Shown one piece after another: positions 34,126-43,584 of a stretch of 47,500 nucleotides of DNA. Location: positions 1,035,868-1,083,367 of the forward strand of contig CAJNDS010000047.1 in the NCBI GenBank assembly GCA_905221605.1, given 5' to 3'. Made by a program: the position numbers and the translations under genes. The notes beneath the pieces were generated by a model. That model ran no database searches, was not told where the DNA came from, and saw only the letters and a list, made by a program, of their open reading frames with translations. The DNA is from Symbiodinium natans. Lineage: Eukaryota > Sar > Dinophyceae > Suessiales > Symbiodiniaceae. The stretch's first letter is position 1, and each line of letters starts with the position of its first letter.

Positions 34126-34356
34126 GATTTGAAAGGGTTGGGCACTCCAGGGACACTCGGCCGGGACTCTCTGCGGGCTTCTCTAGGGGTGGGCACTCAG
34201 CGGGGCTCTCTGTGGGCTTCTGTGGGGCACATCCACATCTACATGAATGTACAGCTGAATGACAAGAGCAGCAGAAGCGACTGGATAGCAACCCAGTCCA
34301 AAAAAAGCCAGGAGTCCCTCGGATGCACGCCTGGGTCGGCAGCCAAAGTGTCGTAG
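34126..34356 (+). CDS. Candidate terminal exon (unrecognised)
   Basis: After TTTTTTGCAG (34125) the frame runs 76 codons to TAG at 34354-34356. It reads DLKGLGTPGTLGRDSLRA, then GHIHIYMNVQLNDKSSRSDW and ends TPGSAAKVS. The acceptor is good and the composition coding-like. A short internal repeat (GGGCACTC...GGACTCTC/GGGCTCTC) underlies the first 25 codons. No family is recognised. Confidence 0.4.
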   Translation, partial: DLKGLGTPGTLGRDSLRASLGVGTQRGSLWASVGHIHIYMNVQLNDKSSRSDWIATQSKKSQESLGCTPGSAAKVS

Positions 34357-34409
34357 GGCCAGTGGGGTTTATTACAGGGTTTTGGGTTGACGCGTTTTTG
34401 TAGCGGGCG

Positions 34410-35066
34410 TCAGCTCAACCTGAGCCACTGACATCTGCTGACACCCGTTCCTCCTTCCTTTGCACAGAGACGCTCAACTCTTTTGTGATTTCTCGCCGTT
34501 GCCCCACGCCAAGCTTTACCTTCATGCAGGAAGTCTCGCGAACTGAGGTCGGTCCAGATCACGAGGCTTGGGTGCTTCATGCCCTGCATTGAGCCGAGGG
34601 CATAGGGGATGCATGTTATGGTTGGTGATGGGGGGGGGGGGGGGGGGCTCCATCGGTCTATATCGGTTTGGGGGTTGAGCTGGAGGGGACTCCCCGAAAT
34701 TTCCTCGTAGGTGATATGCATGGTGTATAGGCCCGAGTATGCGAGAAATTCTCCGACCTTGGACAAGACGCTTTTCTGCTCAAAGGAAAGCGCAGAGTAG
34801 TAGTGCTGGCCCCGAGCTGGCTTTTTCCTAGGCCGCCTTCCCATGGTAAGGTGGCAAAGAAGCGCAAAGCCCGCAAAGCCCAACGCAGTCGGTGCCGCTT
34901 CTACTTCTACTTCCGGAGTTGATACACATGCTGGGAATACTGGGCGCTGGCGGACACGACCTGCAGGCGAAAGTGCATTGCAGACCTCAGGAGCCCCAAC
35001 TGAAGTGTTTGCTGTCGGTTGCCATGCCATGCAAGGCAGGAACATAGTTAAACATACTCGCAGCAA
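34410..35066 (-). CDS. Long minus-strand ORF of uncertain reality
   Basis: 218 codons are open, containing GQHYYSALSFEQKSVLSKV, FLAYSGLYTMHITYEEISG and MQGMKHPSLVIWTDLSSRD. These read well as protein. A G18 tract at 34630-34647 gives a proline run inside it. On the + strand the same region has shorter coding-like pieces (for example PPSHGKVAKKRKARKAQ at about 34832-34890), and the + strand LRR gene starts at its edge. One of the two readings must be a shadow. No family is recognised. Confidence 0.3.
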   Translation of the reverse strand: MLRVCLTMFLPCMAWQPTANTSVGAPEVCNALSPAGRVRQRPVFPACVSTPEVEVEAAPTALGFAGFALLCHLTMGRRPRKKPARGQHYYSALSFEQKSVLSKVGEFLAYSGLYTMHITYEEISGSPLQLNPQTDIDRWSPPPPPPSPTITCIPYALGSMQGMKHPSLVIWTDLSSRDFLHEGKAWRGATARNHKRVERLCAKEGGTGVSRCQWLRLS

Positions 35067-35070
35067 TTAG

Positions 35071-37569
35071 GTGCAGTACCGCAAGTTGTATCGTGAACCC
35101 ATTGACCACTTTGAGCTTTTGGGTTCCAAGGAGATCAGCATGCTGCCTGGCTGTCCCGTGTGACTGTGGACTCCTCGATTGCACAGCTGACGGTTAACAT
35201 GTCCAAGCGGCTTGGGCCGAAATCACATGGCACCGCCCTAATGACTGGGTAGTGGGTCCCGGAGTCAGCTGGGGGCGTGAAGTTCGGGGCTTCCTTGTTG
35301 CTCTTGGGTTGGAGTGGGTATCGGGTTGAAGCATCAGTCGTCCAGAGTAACAGGCTGGGCCTCACAGATGATGACGTAAGAAAGTGGTGTGCCTGGTTTC
35401 GACTCCAGCTGCCTCGTCGCAAGCAGAGCCAGAATCTGCACTACGCCCACATCGACTTCGCAGAGAACAGGACTCAAATTGCGATAATAAACCCACAAAA
35501 GCCACAAAGCCTAACCGCTTTGCAACTTTAGACAAGCTTCTAGCTGATTCTAGCTTGTTATCTCTAAACTCTTAAACGCGGGGGGTAGCCACTGCTCTCC
35601 CAGATTCTGGACCGCTGCCTTGAGGATAACTTCTCACGGTGCCCGGCTTCTTCTGGAGACTCTCGCAGACCTTCAACTGCCTGTGCGTATCCTGAAGCTG
35701 CATCACAACAGAATCGCTGAAGGCAATCGAGCGGGCACGACTCTGGAGGGGTCATGGATGAGTTTAGACGGTTTAGAGTTGAGACGTCTACGAGTTTCGC
35801 AGGTGGCTAAGGGCTTGCTGTGCTACGTTCTCATTGACAAAGTGGGCCCAAACTTTCGACGCAGCGGCACCCCCCAAACATTTTGATGCCAGGCTCCTGC
35901 GTCGCAGAGTTTCTGGACAGAGGCTTCCCGGACTGTCCATCGGGAACACCGTTGGCCTATGGTGACTGCTTAGTGTGCTTAGGCCCCACACCTAGTTACC
36001 AGCCTCACCGTGCCTCACCGTTTTTTGTTGTGCAATGCATACGCATCCCGCAAAGTTGTACACTCTTCAAGTCAGGCGTTGGTTTGGGCGTTTGGCCTTC
36101 TAGAGGATTGACCCCCGTCAGGTATCATCCATGATTATTTGCTGGTGCCACCGGCACCTACGCACCTAATCGATACTGATACTGTCTCCGATGCAGGCAG
36201 TTCTGATGAGCTCCACATCTGCTAGTGTTTCTGCAGGTGTGCTGCATGAGCTCCACCTATCGCACAATGACCTCGACGCAGAGGCTGTGTGATAACGACA
36301 TTTCATTTCACCCTACAATCAGGAGCCTGTACGGAGTCCTAAACCCCAAGACGAAAAACCGCTAATCCCTGGTATTCTCCGGCGCTCAGTGGTTTTCTTG
36401 TGAGGCAGCAGCGAGCATCATCTTCGCCGCAGTGCAAGCAGAGGATCCCTCACCCGCAATTGAAAGGATGCGCATGGGTGCGCCTTGAAATAGTACCACT
36501 ACTCCCGCCCCTTCCACCCAACGTTCCCCATTATGCAATGACATTCCTAATTGGGAAGAGCTCATCGGGGTGGTGCGGGAGGGTTCGAAACCCAGTACGG
36601 GAGGGGACTTGAATGGTTTTATTGTCGCATCGCCCTCAGAAGTAGGGTGATATCGCAACCTGACAATTTGAGGAATTTGAGGGACTTGAAAAGCAGAGGA
36701 ACTAAGACTGCACCCAGGATGCCACGGGTTCCCTGTCCTACCCCCGTCGGGCGGGCCCACGGAACTGCGCGCCACTGTGGGCCCGAAGCCCAGACGCTTT
36801 AAGTTCAGGTGGTTTTTATGGACAGGGATGCGAGGGGGGAGATGGTGGATATCGGGCATTTTGACTCAGGTGCGGCTCGAGCAAAACTACATCGATCCGC
36901 CCACGCTCTTAAGGATTTTGGATGCTGAAGTAGACCCCAAGCGGAAGACTGGAGCTGCGGTTTTTTGTGACGCCCGCAGCAAGTGGCCCGCTGCTCAGTT
37001 CTTTGGCCATTTCTCACCGGGTGGTCGAGATCTTCGAGATCTTGTGGGGTATCTTAAGAGTCTTAAGGGGGGTATAGACATCTGAGTGGATACCGAGCCT
37101 GGCAGGTGCACGCCCCACAGCTGTGCCGCTAAGCAGGCGCATGACGAGTGATATGCAACATATGAGATGGGCGCCATATCCGCCATATCCGTTTGAACAC
37201 AGTGTTGCTTCGATTCCATGAAATCTGCTTTGCAGGCGGGCTTGCCTGTTCATTTGAAGAATCTGCCCCAGCAGCGCAGGCGCCCTCAGGGAAGCCGCTT
37301 GGAACCCGATTTTGGAAAGCAGAGACCCATGCACTACGCAAGCCAAGCCCGTGCAATTGTGGGAGGTTAAGTCATTGCGCAGCGATCGCTCTCTGAGTGA
37401 ATCTGGCATGGACAACCCAGGTAGCGCCCCTGCGCCTCCCACCCCTGGAAGCGTCCGACGGCTCCCAGATGGAACAGAGCAAGCCTGCATTCTGCAATTT
37501 GATTGGGACACGGGTCGGTGGCTTCCGCAAGTTATCGACATTCCGCCGATTCCGCCGAAGGACGCTTGA
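35071..37569 (+). CDS. Leucine-rich-repeat protein, ribonuclease-inhibitor type (multi-exon)
   Basis: Exons recognised: 35071-about 35155 (VQYRKLYREPIDHFELLGS), 35346-35470 (SNRLGLTDDDVRKWCAWFR ... HIDFAENR), 35625-35722 (HGARLLLETLADLQLPVRI, then LKLHHNRIAEG), 36237-about 36290 (VLHELHLSHNDLDAEAV), 36870-about 37060 (VRLEQNYIDPPTLLRILDA), about 37232-37350 (GLPVHLKNLPQQRRRPQGS) and a final exon to TGA at 37567-37569 (SVRRLPDGTEQACILQFDW). The LxLxxN cores are of the RNI type, one per exon. The 35470/35625 junction (GA-AG) and the 35722/36237 junction (GC-AG) join in frame. A basic exon at about 34832-34890 may be the N-terminal part. Such proteins usually act as binding scaffolds; no partner can be inferred. 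Some intermediate exons are probably missing. Confidence 0.65.
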
Positions 37570-37659
37570 CTCACACATTGAGCAAACTTTAAACTTTATG
37601 CACTTTACGGTATTGCAGGGCTTCGAGGCTTTAATCAATCGAATTCCAGCAATCGCGCT

Positions 37660-38088
37660 GCCCTGCAGGAGCTGCATGTGGACGAGGCTTTGAAGAGCAA
37701 GGAGACAGAAGGCAGCAGTATCCTTCACGTTGTATAATGTCCATTTGCCAGACCCCCTTCTGAGTGATTCAATTTCTCCGGCAGGGGGCCGAAACATTTG
37801 TTGCAGAGGTTTTTTTGGGGGGGGGGGGGGGGTGTTTTTAAACGGGCTGTCCTCGTCTGGAACCCTGAGGCCAAATTCCATTCCTCGGGGTTTGGGTTTG
37901 CAATGGAGAGCGGGTTTATGTTGGAGTTGCGGGACTTTGCTTTTTGCTTTTTGTTTATTGCGGGAGGTTTACAGAAGCACCTGCATGCACCCATAACACC
38001 AAACTTTTGGAGAATGGTGATGCAATTAAGGCTCAGTACTCCTTTTTTTGTGCAACTTCATTTTCCCCAAGCACCCTTTGGCTCGGAC
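37660..38088. other. Short candidate exon, then noncoding sequence with T7-G16
   Basis: After GCCCTGCAG (37668) a frame reads ELHVDEALKSKETEG and stops at TAA near 37735; it may be another LRR-gene exon. T7-G16 lies at 37811-37832. Nothing else is clear. Confidence 0.35.
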
Positions 38089-38232
38089 ATGAGCGGAGTA
38101 TCTGCTGAGGAGGGCTTTTGGAGTTTACTGAGGCTCGGCCGTGCAATTCCGTGTGTACCGCTTGCCACCTTGCCTCAGGTGAGGATTGCCACGAAGAGCC
38201 GAGTGGAGACGGACAGCAGATCCAACCTCTAA
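38089..38232 (+). CDS. Small candidate ORF (unrecognised)
   Basis: ATG 38089 opens MSGVSAEEGFWSLLRLGR, continues VRIATKSRVETDSRSNL and stops with TAA at 38230-38232, 47 codons in all. CTCAG at 38175-38179 could be an acceptor, making only the last 17 codons exonic. Confidence 0.25.
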   Translation: MSGVSAEEGFWSLLRLGRAIPCVPLATLPQVRIATKSRVETDSRSNL

Positions 38233-38639
38233 GTTTGGAGGCACCAGAATCAGATTGCCCAAGTCATTACATTTGAAAAGTACTCTCTAGAATCAACTTC
38301 TATCCACCTACAGAATTATAGGTGTTGTGAAAAATGGTACATGCATTTAGCAGAAGACAGTGTAGAATCAGTAGAAGCACCTGTAGGGATGCGGGCATGC
38401 GCCGCATGAGGCGTGAATCCTCGGCGGGCCTCTCAAGACCCTTAAGCTCTCGACCGTACAGATGAATATATATATATAGATATATATAGATACATATATA
38501 TATATATATGTATATATATATGCTCACCCCCCCCAATGGACCCACCGCGGATGGCAGCCGAGTCCTAGCCAGATCAAGGCAAAAAACAACAAAACAAGAA
38601 ACTAACAAAAACCAACAAACCAAAAAAATCCAAAAAACC

Positions 38640-39610
38640 AAAAAAACCAAAAAAACCAAAAAAACCATCTTTTCCAAAACTATGGGGCTGGGGCCTCCAA
38701 AAGATGGTTTTTTTGGTTTTCTCGAGAAAAAGATGGTTTTTTTGGTTCGAAACCATCTTTTTCTCGAGAAAAAGATGGTTTTTGAGCAGCCGCTCTTCTA
38801 AAAACCATCTTTTTCTCGAGAAAAAGATGGTTTTACCAGGACAAGACCTCCAAAAACCATCTTTTTCTCGAGAAAAAGATGGTTTTACCAGGACAAGACC
38901 TCCAAAAACCATCTTTTTCTCGAGAAAAAGATGGTTTTTCCAGGACAAGATCTCCAAAAACCATCTTTTTCTCGAGAAAAAGATGGTTTTTCGAAGAGCG
39001 GCTGCTCAAAAACCATCTTTTTCTCGAGAAAAAGATGGTTTCGAACCAAAAAAACCATCTTTTTCTCGAGAAAACCAAAAAAACCATCTCTTGAAGGCCC
39101 CAGCCCCATAGTTTTGGAAAAGATGGTTTTTTTGGTTTTTTTGGTTTTTTTGGTTTTTTTGGTTTTCTCGAGAAAAAGATGGTTTTTTGGTTCGAAACCA
39201 TCTTTTTCTCGAGAAAAAGATTGTTTTGAGCAACCATCCTTCGAAAAACCATCTTTTTCTCGAGAAAAAGATGGTTTTACCAGGAGAAGACCTCCAAAAA
39301 CCATCTTTTTCTCGAGAAAAAGATGGTTTTACCAGGACAAGACCTCCGGAAACCATCTTTTTCTCGAGAAAAAGATGGTTTTTCCAGGGTAAGATCTCTA
39401 AAAACCATCTTTTTCTCGAGAAAAAGATGGTTTTTCGAAGAGCGGCTGCTCAAAAACCATCTTTTTCTCGAGAAAAAGATGGTTTCGAACCAAAAAAACC
39501 ATCTTTTTCTCGAGAAAACCAAAAAAACCATCTTTTGGAGGCCCCAGCCCCATAGTTTTGGAAAAGATGGTTTTTTTGGTTTTTTTGGTTTTTTTGGTTT
39601 TCTCGAGAAA
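38640..39610. repeat. Array of 17 CTCGAG-centred palindromes with mirror-symmetric higher order
   Basis: Each unit is a perfect loopless palindrome with half-site AAACCATCTTTTTCTCGAG, about 32 bp in full. Centres (first base of CTCGAG) lie at 38721, 38763, 38815, 38867, 38919, 38971, 39023, 39065, 39167, 39208, 39259, 39311, 39363, 39415, 39467, 39509 and 39602. Spacing is exactly 52 bp inside the two blocks and 41-42 bp at their edges. Spacers include ACCAGGACAAGACCTCC and, at mirrored positions, GAGCAGCCGCTCTTC and its complement. A 43-bp border containing GGGGCTGGGGCC occurs inverted at 38665-38707 versus 39084-39126 and again at 39528-39570. TTTTTTTGG repeats flank both sides. All six frames are open. 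Confidence 0.98.
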
Positions 39611-39639
39611 AAGATGGTTAAGTTTTAGGGGTTTAAGCC

Positions 39640-41035
39640 TCATGCACTACAGGGTTATAAGGTTCTAATCCTATAGGTATTGCCTTAACCTTTAACCCTA
39701 AACCTTTAACTTTAAACCCTGCAGGGTTAACCCCGTGAGAAATTTAGAGATAGACCCCGAAAAGACCCTAAACCTTCTTACAGGGTGTAATGGTTTAAAA
39801 ACCGATAGGACATGTATACCTTCAGCGCCTGTAGGGTTCAAGCCTTTGAACGTGCTAGACCCCTATAGGGTGCTAAGGTTCTGACCCTAAAGGGTTTAGG
39901 ATTAAGGCTTAAATGCCCTCTAGGTTTAAATGCCTAAGTCTTAAACCCCAAACCTTTAAACCTTCATCCTATGGGGTTTGAAGGTCAAGGGTTTAGGCTT
40001 GATTGCCGAGGGCTTTAGGGTCCTGACCCTAGAGGGTTTAGGGTTAAGGAATAGATGCGTAAACCTTAAACCCTTAAGGTTTAAACTCTATGGGCTTAGG
40101 GGGCTTAGGTTTTTTTAAACCCTAAGCCTTTAAACCTTCACACTACAGAGTTTAGAGGTGTTAAGGGTGACAAATTGATTACATACTTAGCTTTAAATGC
40201 CTGAATCTTAAACCCCAAACCTTTAAACCTTAACCCTATAGGGTTTAAAGGTTAAGGGCTTAGTGTTAATCGCTGTCTTAGGTTTAAATGTCTGAGTCTT
40301 AAACCCTAAAACTTTAAACCTTCACCCTATAGGGTTTAAAGGTTAAGGGTTTAGGTTGAATCGTCAGCTTGGATTTAAATGTCTAAGTAAAGAATCCTAA
40401 ACCTTTAAATCTCATCCCTATGGGGTTTAAGGTTAAGGGTTCAATATGAACTGCCGGCATAGGTCTAAATACCTAAACCTTAAACTTAAACCCTAAACCT
40501 TTAAATATCTTAACCCTATAGGGTTTAAAGGTTAGAGGCTTAGCGTAAATTGCCGGAATAGGTTTAAATGCCTAAATCTTAAGCCCGAAACCTTTAAACC
40601 TTAGCCCAACAGGGTTTAAAGGTTAAGGGTTTAAAATTAGTTGCAGGCTTAATTAGGTTTAAATGCCTACATCTTATATCCTAAACCTTTAAAAATCTTA
40701 ACCCTATAGGGTTTAAAGGTTAAGGGCTTGGCTACAGGTTTAAATGGCTAAATATTAAACCCTAAGCCTCTAAACTTTAACCCTACAGGGTTTAAAGGTT
40801 AAGGGTTTAAAATTAGTTGCAGGCTTAGGTTTAAATGCCTACATCTTAAACCCTAAACCTGTAAAAATCTCAACCCGATAGAATTTAAATGTTAAGGGCT
40901 TAGCTTTAATTACCGGCATAGGTTCAAATGCCTAAATCTTAAACCCTTAACCTTTAAATCTTAACCCTACAGGGTTTAAAGGTTAAGGTTTTTTTTTTTT
41001 GCAGGCTTAGGTTTAAATGCCTAGATCTTAAATTA
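39640..41035. repeat. Telomere-like, hairpin-forming minisatellite
   Basis: From about 40186 there are ten units of roughly 80-98 bp beginning near TAGGTTTAAATGCCTAAATC. Each contains CCCTAAACCTTTAAACC, then CCCTATAGGG or CCCTACAGGG, then GGTTTAAAGGTTAAGGG, so each unit is a near-perfect inverted repeat of TTTAGGG-like words. 39640-40186 holds the same words in more degenerate order. No ORF is present. Confidence 0.93.
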
Positions 41036-41975
41036 TAAACAAAAGCCAACAGAAAGAAAAACCCTCCGTGCGTGTGTGAGAGGGTGAATTAAGGAATACA
41101 GTCAAAAATCCGGTCACCGGAAAATCACCAGACAGCATAGGTTTTATCGGTATTTGCGGTACTTTTGCAAAGATCAAGGCCCGCGGTGGGTCCATTGGGG
41201 GGGGGTGACCATATATATATATCTCCCTCTCTCTCGCAGCTCCGGCAGGGCGGGAGGGAAAAAATCAGATATATATATATATATATATATGTACATGCAT
41301 ATGAATATGTATTACGCATGTAAATGTAGTACATATGCAGGCGTATGTATATAGAGAGAGAGAGAGTGGGCCGCCGTGGGGCCTGTCTTGTGTGTTTAGT
41401 GTGTTTGCAGCACAGAGAGAGATATATGTATATATGTATATGTATATATGGATATTTGTTACATGTTGCTGCAAAGTTACATGCAAGTCATCTCGCTATC
41501 CCAAGACACAACGTCTCGAAGTGATACCTTGGCTGAGAAGTCTACAATGATACAATGATCGTATGGATGGGTGGGATCACTCGTTGGTCGGGCCCAGCGT
41601 TGTTTTTGGCGGTACCGAATCTCAAGGCAGCGTGTGTGGCAGCTCAACAGCGTGGAGTAGTAGAGAGTAGATCTGGCTGAGTATGGGGCCAGTGCTTGGG
41701 GGAGAGTTGGCAGCGGGCTTCGCAGCTCAAGAGGTTGGTGATCTTATTGCAGGCTTTCACTGTTTGGGTTGGTCACGGCTCGTCTGTTTCGACGCAAGAT
41801 GCGTGTCGGCCTCTTAGCCTGGTGTGCCTAAGCAAAGCCAGATGCCATAGAACTGAAGTGAGACTTCTTGAAGAGTTGAAGGTTGCATCGCTGCGTTGCC
41901 CCTCCTACAGTCTTGCCCAGTTAGGTCCGAGACATTACGCAGCTGCAATAAGCGGGGGGGGAGAGGGGGTAAGAT
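41036..41975. other. Microsatellite-rich stretch without a supported gene
   Basis: TA runs lie at 41210-41222 and 41267-41290, an AG run at 41352-41366 and TATG units at 41420-41450. Open frames at 41696-41970 carry no motif. Confidence 0.4.
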
Positions 41976-42015
41976 GTGAGAGGCGAAGGCAAAATCCTCA
42001 GACTGCTGGTCGCCA

Positions 42016-42215
42016 CAGGTCGGCCAATCCCTCGGCGCGGACATCCTCCGTTCCCTATGGGTGCTTCGGCAAACCTCGCGGCAAAGCTTGTGTCCGCCGA
42101 AACGGTTCAATCCGCTTTAATCCGCTTCAGCCCATCAAATGGCCCCTACACAGAGGTTTCTGGATGGTTCCCGGTTGTTGACGCGGTTGTTGACGCAGCC
42201 TCAGCTGTAACGTAG
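42016..42215 (+). CDS. Candidate terminal exon (unrecognised, frame uncertain)
   Basis: After CGCCACAG the best frame reads MGASANLAAKLVSAETVQSA, then FSPSNGPYTEVSGWFPVVD and ends DAASAVT with TAG at 42213-42215. A second frame (VGQSLGADILRSLWVLRQT) is open over the first 100 bases. The composition suggests one is real. No family is recognised. Confidence 0.35.
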
Positions 42216-42568
42216 CTCTACTTCCTGAGCTCAGGAGGGCGAGACCTCCGAGCCTTCTGAGCTGCCGCAGCATCCACCAGCTCCAAGCCAGCCAGCCCCA
42301 AGCAACCCGCCGAGGCCACATGGCAATTTTTGGGGGCTTGCGCGGGAAAGGGCCACAATGCACAATGCATGAAAGCAGAGATCTCATTGTACAAGAACTT
42401 ACATACATGATGAAAATATGATAAAAATGTGTATACATGTGTATAGGTGTAGGTGTATGAGTATGTGTAAGCAAAGCCATCCCCAAGGTCGAGTTTCAAC
42501 CCGTCGGCGCCAGAGTTCGAGCCTGGCGCCAGGCAGATCAATGGAGGGCTTTTGAGTTTTGGGAAACA

Positions 42569-42645
42569 GCTCTCTCTCCCTCTCTCCCTCTCTCTCGCTC
42601 CCTCCCTCTCCCTCTCCCTCTCCCTCTCCCTCACTCCCTCTCTCT

Positions 42646-42711
<66 letters not shown>

Positions 42712-42716
42712 GGCAG
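42569..42716 (+). promoter_or_regulatory. CT microsatellite acting as polypyrimidine tract before AG-ATG
   Basis: About 142 bases of CT and CCCT repeats end CTCACGGCAG, with ATG following immediately at 42717. This is what a spliced-leader or intron acceptor would look like. The Ser-Leu and Arg-Glu ORFs over the tract are artefacts. Confidence 0.55.
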
Positions 42717-43016
42717 ATGGGTTCAGTCGACAGGTGCTTCATCTCCAGCTTCACTGAGGAGCCCCCTGCCACTTGCCGGGTCACCTCGGAGCAGCCAAGC
42801 ATTCATGTGATCGGCCAGTTTCAAATATGTTCAGAATCACGACTATCTCAGGAACAGGTCGTCAGCACTGACACCTCAGCTGGGGCTGCCTCGGATGCTA
42901 CGGAGGGCTCTGATGTAGCCTTGGCGGCGATCAGTGCCTGTTTGGTGTTCCGTTTTTTTCCTCTCCTTATAAAGGAAAGCCTGGGGTGCAATAAGAAAGG
43001 TTCACTAGGCCACTAG
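42717..43016 (+). CDS. Probable first exon or small gene (unrecognised)
   Basis: ATG lies directly after the CT-tract acceptor. The frame reads MGSVDRCFISSFTEEPPATC, then QPSIHVIGQFQICSESRLS and VSTDTSAGAASDATEGSDVA, and ends KKGSLGH with TAG at 43014-43016 (99 aa). The first 75 codons are clearly coding-like. The last 20 (CLVFRFFPLLIKESL) look intronic, so a donor near 42930 is likely. No family is recognised. Confidence 0.5.
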   Translation: MGSVDRCFISSFTEEPPATCRVTSEQPSIHVIGQFQICSESRLSQEQVVSTDTSAGAASDATEGSDVALAAISACLVFRFFPLLIKESLGCNKKGSLGH

Positions 43017-43488
43017 CCCCCCTGGCCACCTTGTTTGTACGAGCACCTGGCGTGACGTCTGATCTGCCGGAAGGAGCCCGACGTTGCCCGAAAACCTGAC
43101 CGGGAATAGGCACTAGAATCTAATCAACGAATGTCATGGCAACGGTGAATCAAACGAAGAACACATGAACTGCAGAACGCAGAGGGCCAGGCAGGGAAGG
43201 GTCTCGCAGGAAGGGTCTCGCAGCCGGCAAGTGACCTTGCGAAAGGGGTCGATATCCGGCCCGTGCTGCTCGTTGGCGCGCAGGGGGCTCGCTGAATGTG
43301 GGGGCCCTCTTCCAGAAAGTTCCCCACGTTTTCCTAAAAAAAACTGCCCAACAGGCGGCTGCTGGAGCCGAGCTCGGCGAGTCCCCGAACCCGACGGAGT
43401 TGGGCAGATTCCCAGCCACAGCATTGGGAGATTTTGGATCTGTTTTCATTGGTTTTTCGATGTGTTCGTCCTTCTTTTTTTTCTGTAG

Positions 43489-43584
43489 TTGTTCCAGTTT
43501 GGAAGACAGCTGTGTGCAGCTGAAGCAGCTGGTCAGGCCTCTCTGCGTCAGATGCGGCTCCGGATCGCATCGAAGCGACCCTCG
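43489..43584 (+). CDS. Candidate internal exon with canonical borders
   Basis: TTCTTTTTTTTCTGTAG (ending 43488) precedes it and GTAAGA follows at 43585, the most conventional borders in the window. Two frames are open: LFQFGRQLCAAEAAGQASLR and CSSLEDSCVQLKQLVRPLC followed by VRCGSGS. The second has a heptad pattern and a CxxC. Which one is used depends on the upstream exon, probably the gene starting at 42717. Confidence 0.4.

Noticed and set aside
38650-39610. CRISPR-like look: regular repeats with spacers of similar length
   Set aside because: The repeats are fully palindromic, the spacers recur in mirrored order instead of being unique, the host is eukaryotic by gene structure, and there are no cas genes.
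39640-41035. True telomere end
   Set aside because: The repeats are degenerate, in both orientations within each unit, and flanked by ordinary sequence on both sides.
42218-42802. Arg-Glu repeat ORF on the minus strand
   Set aside because: It is a product of the CT microsatellite.
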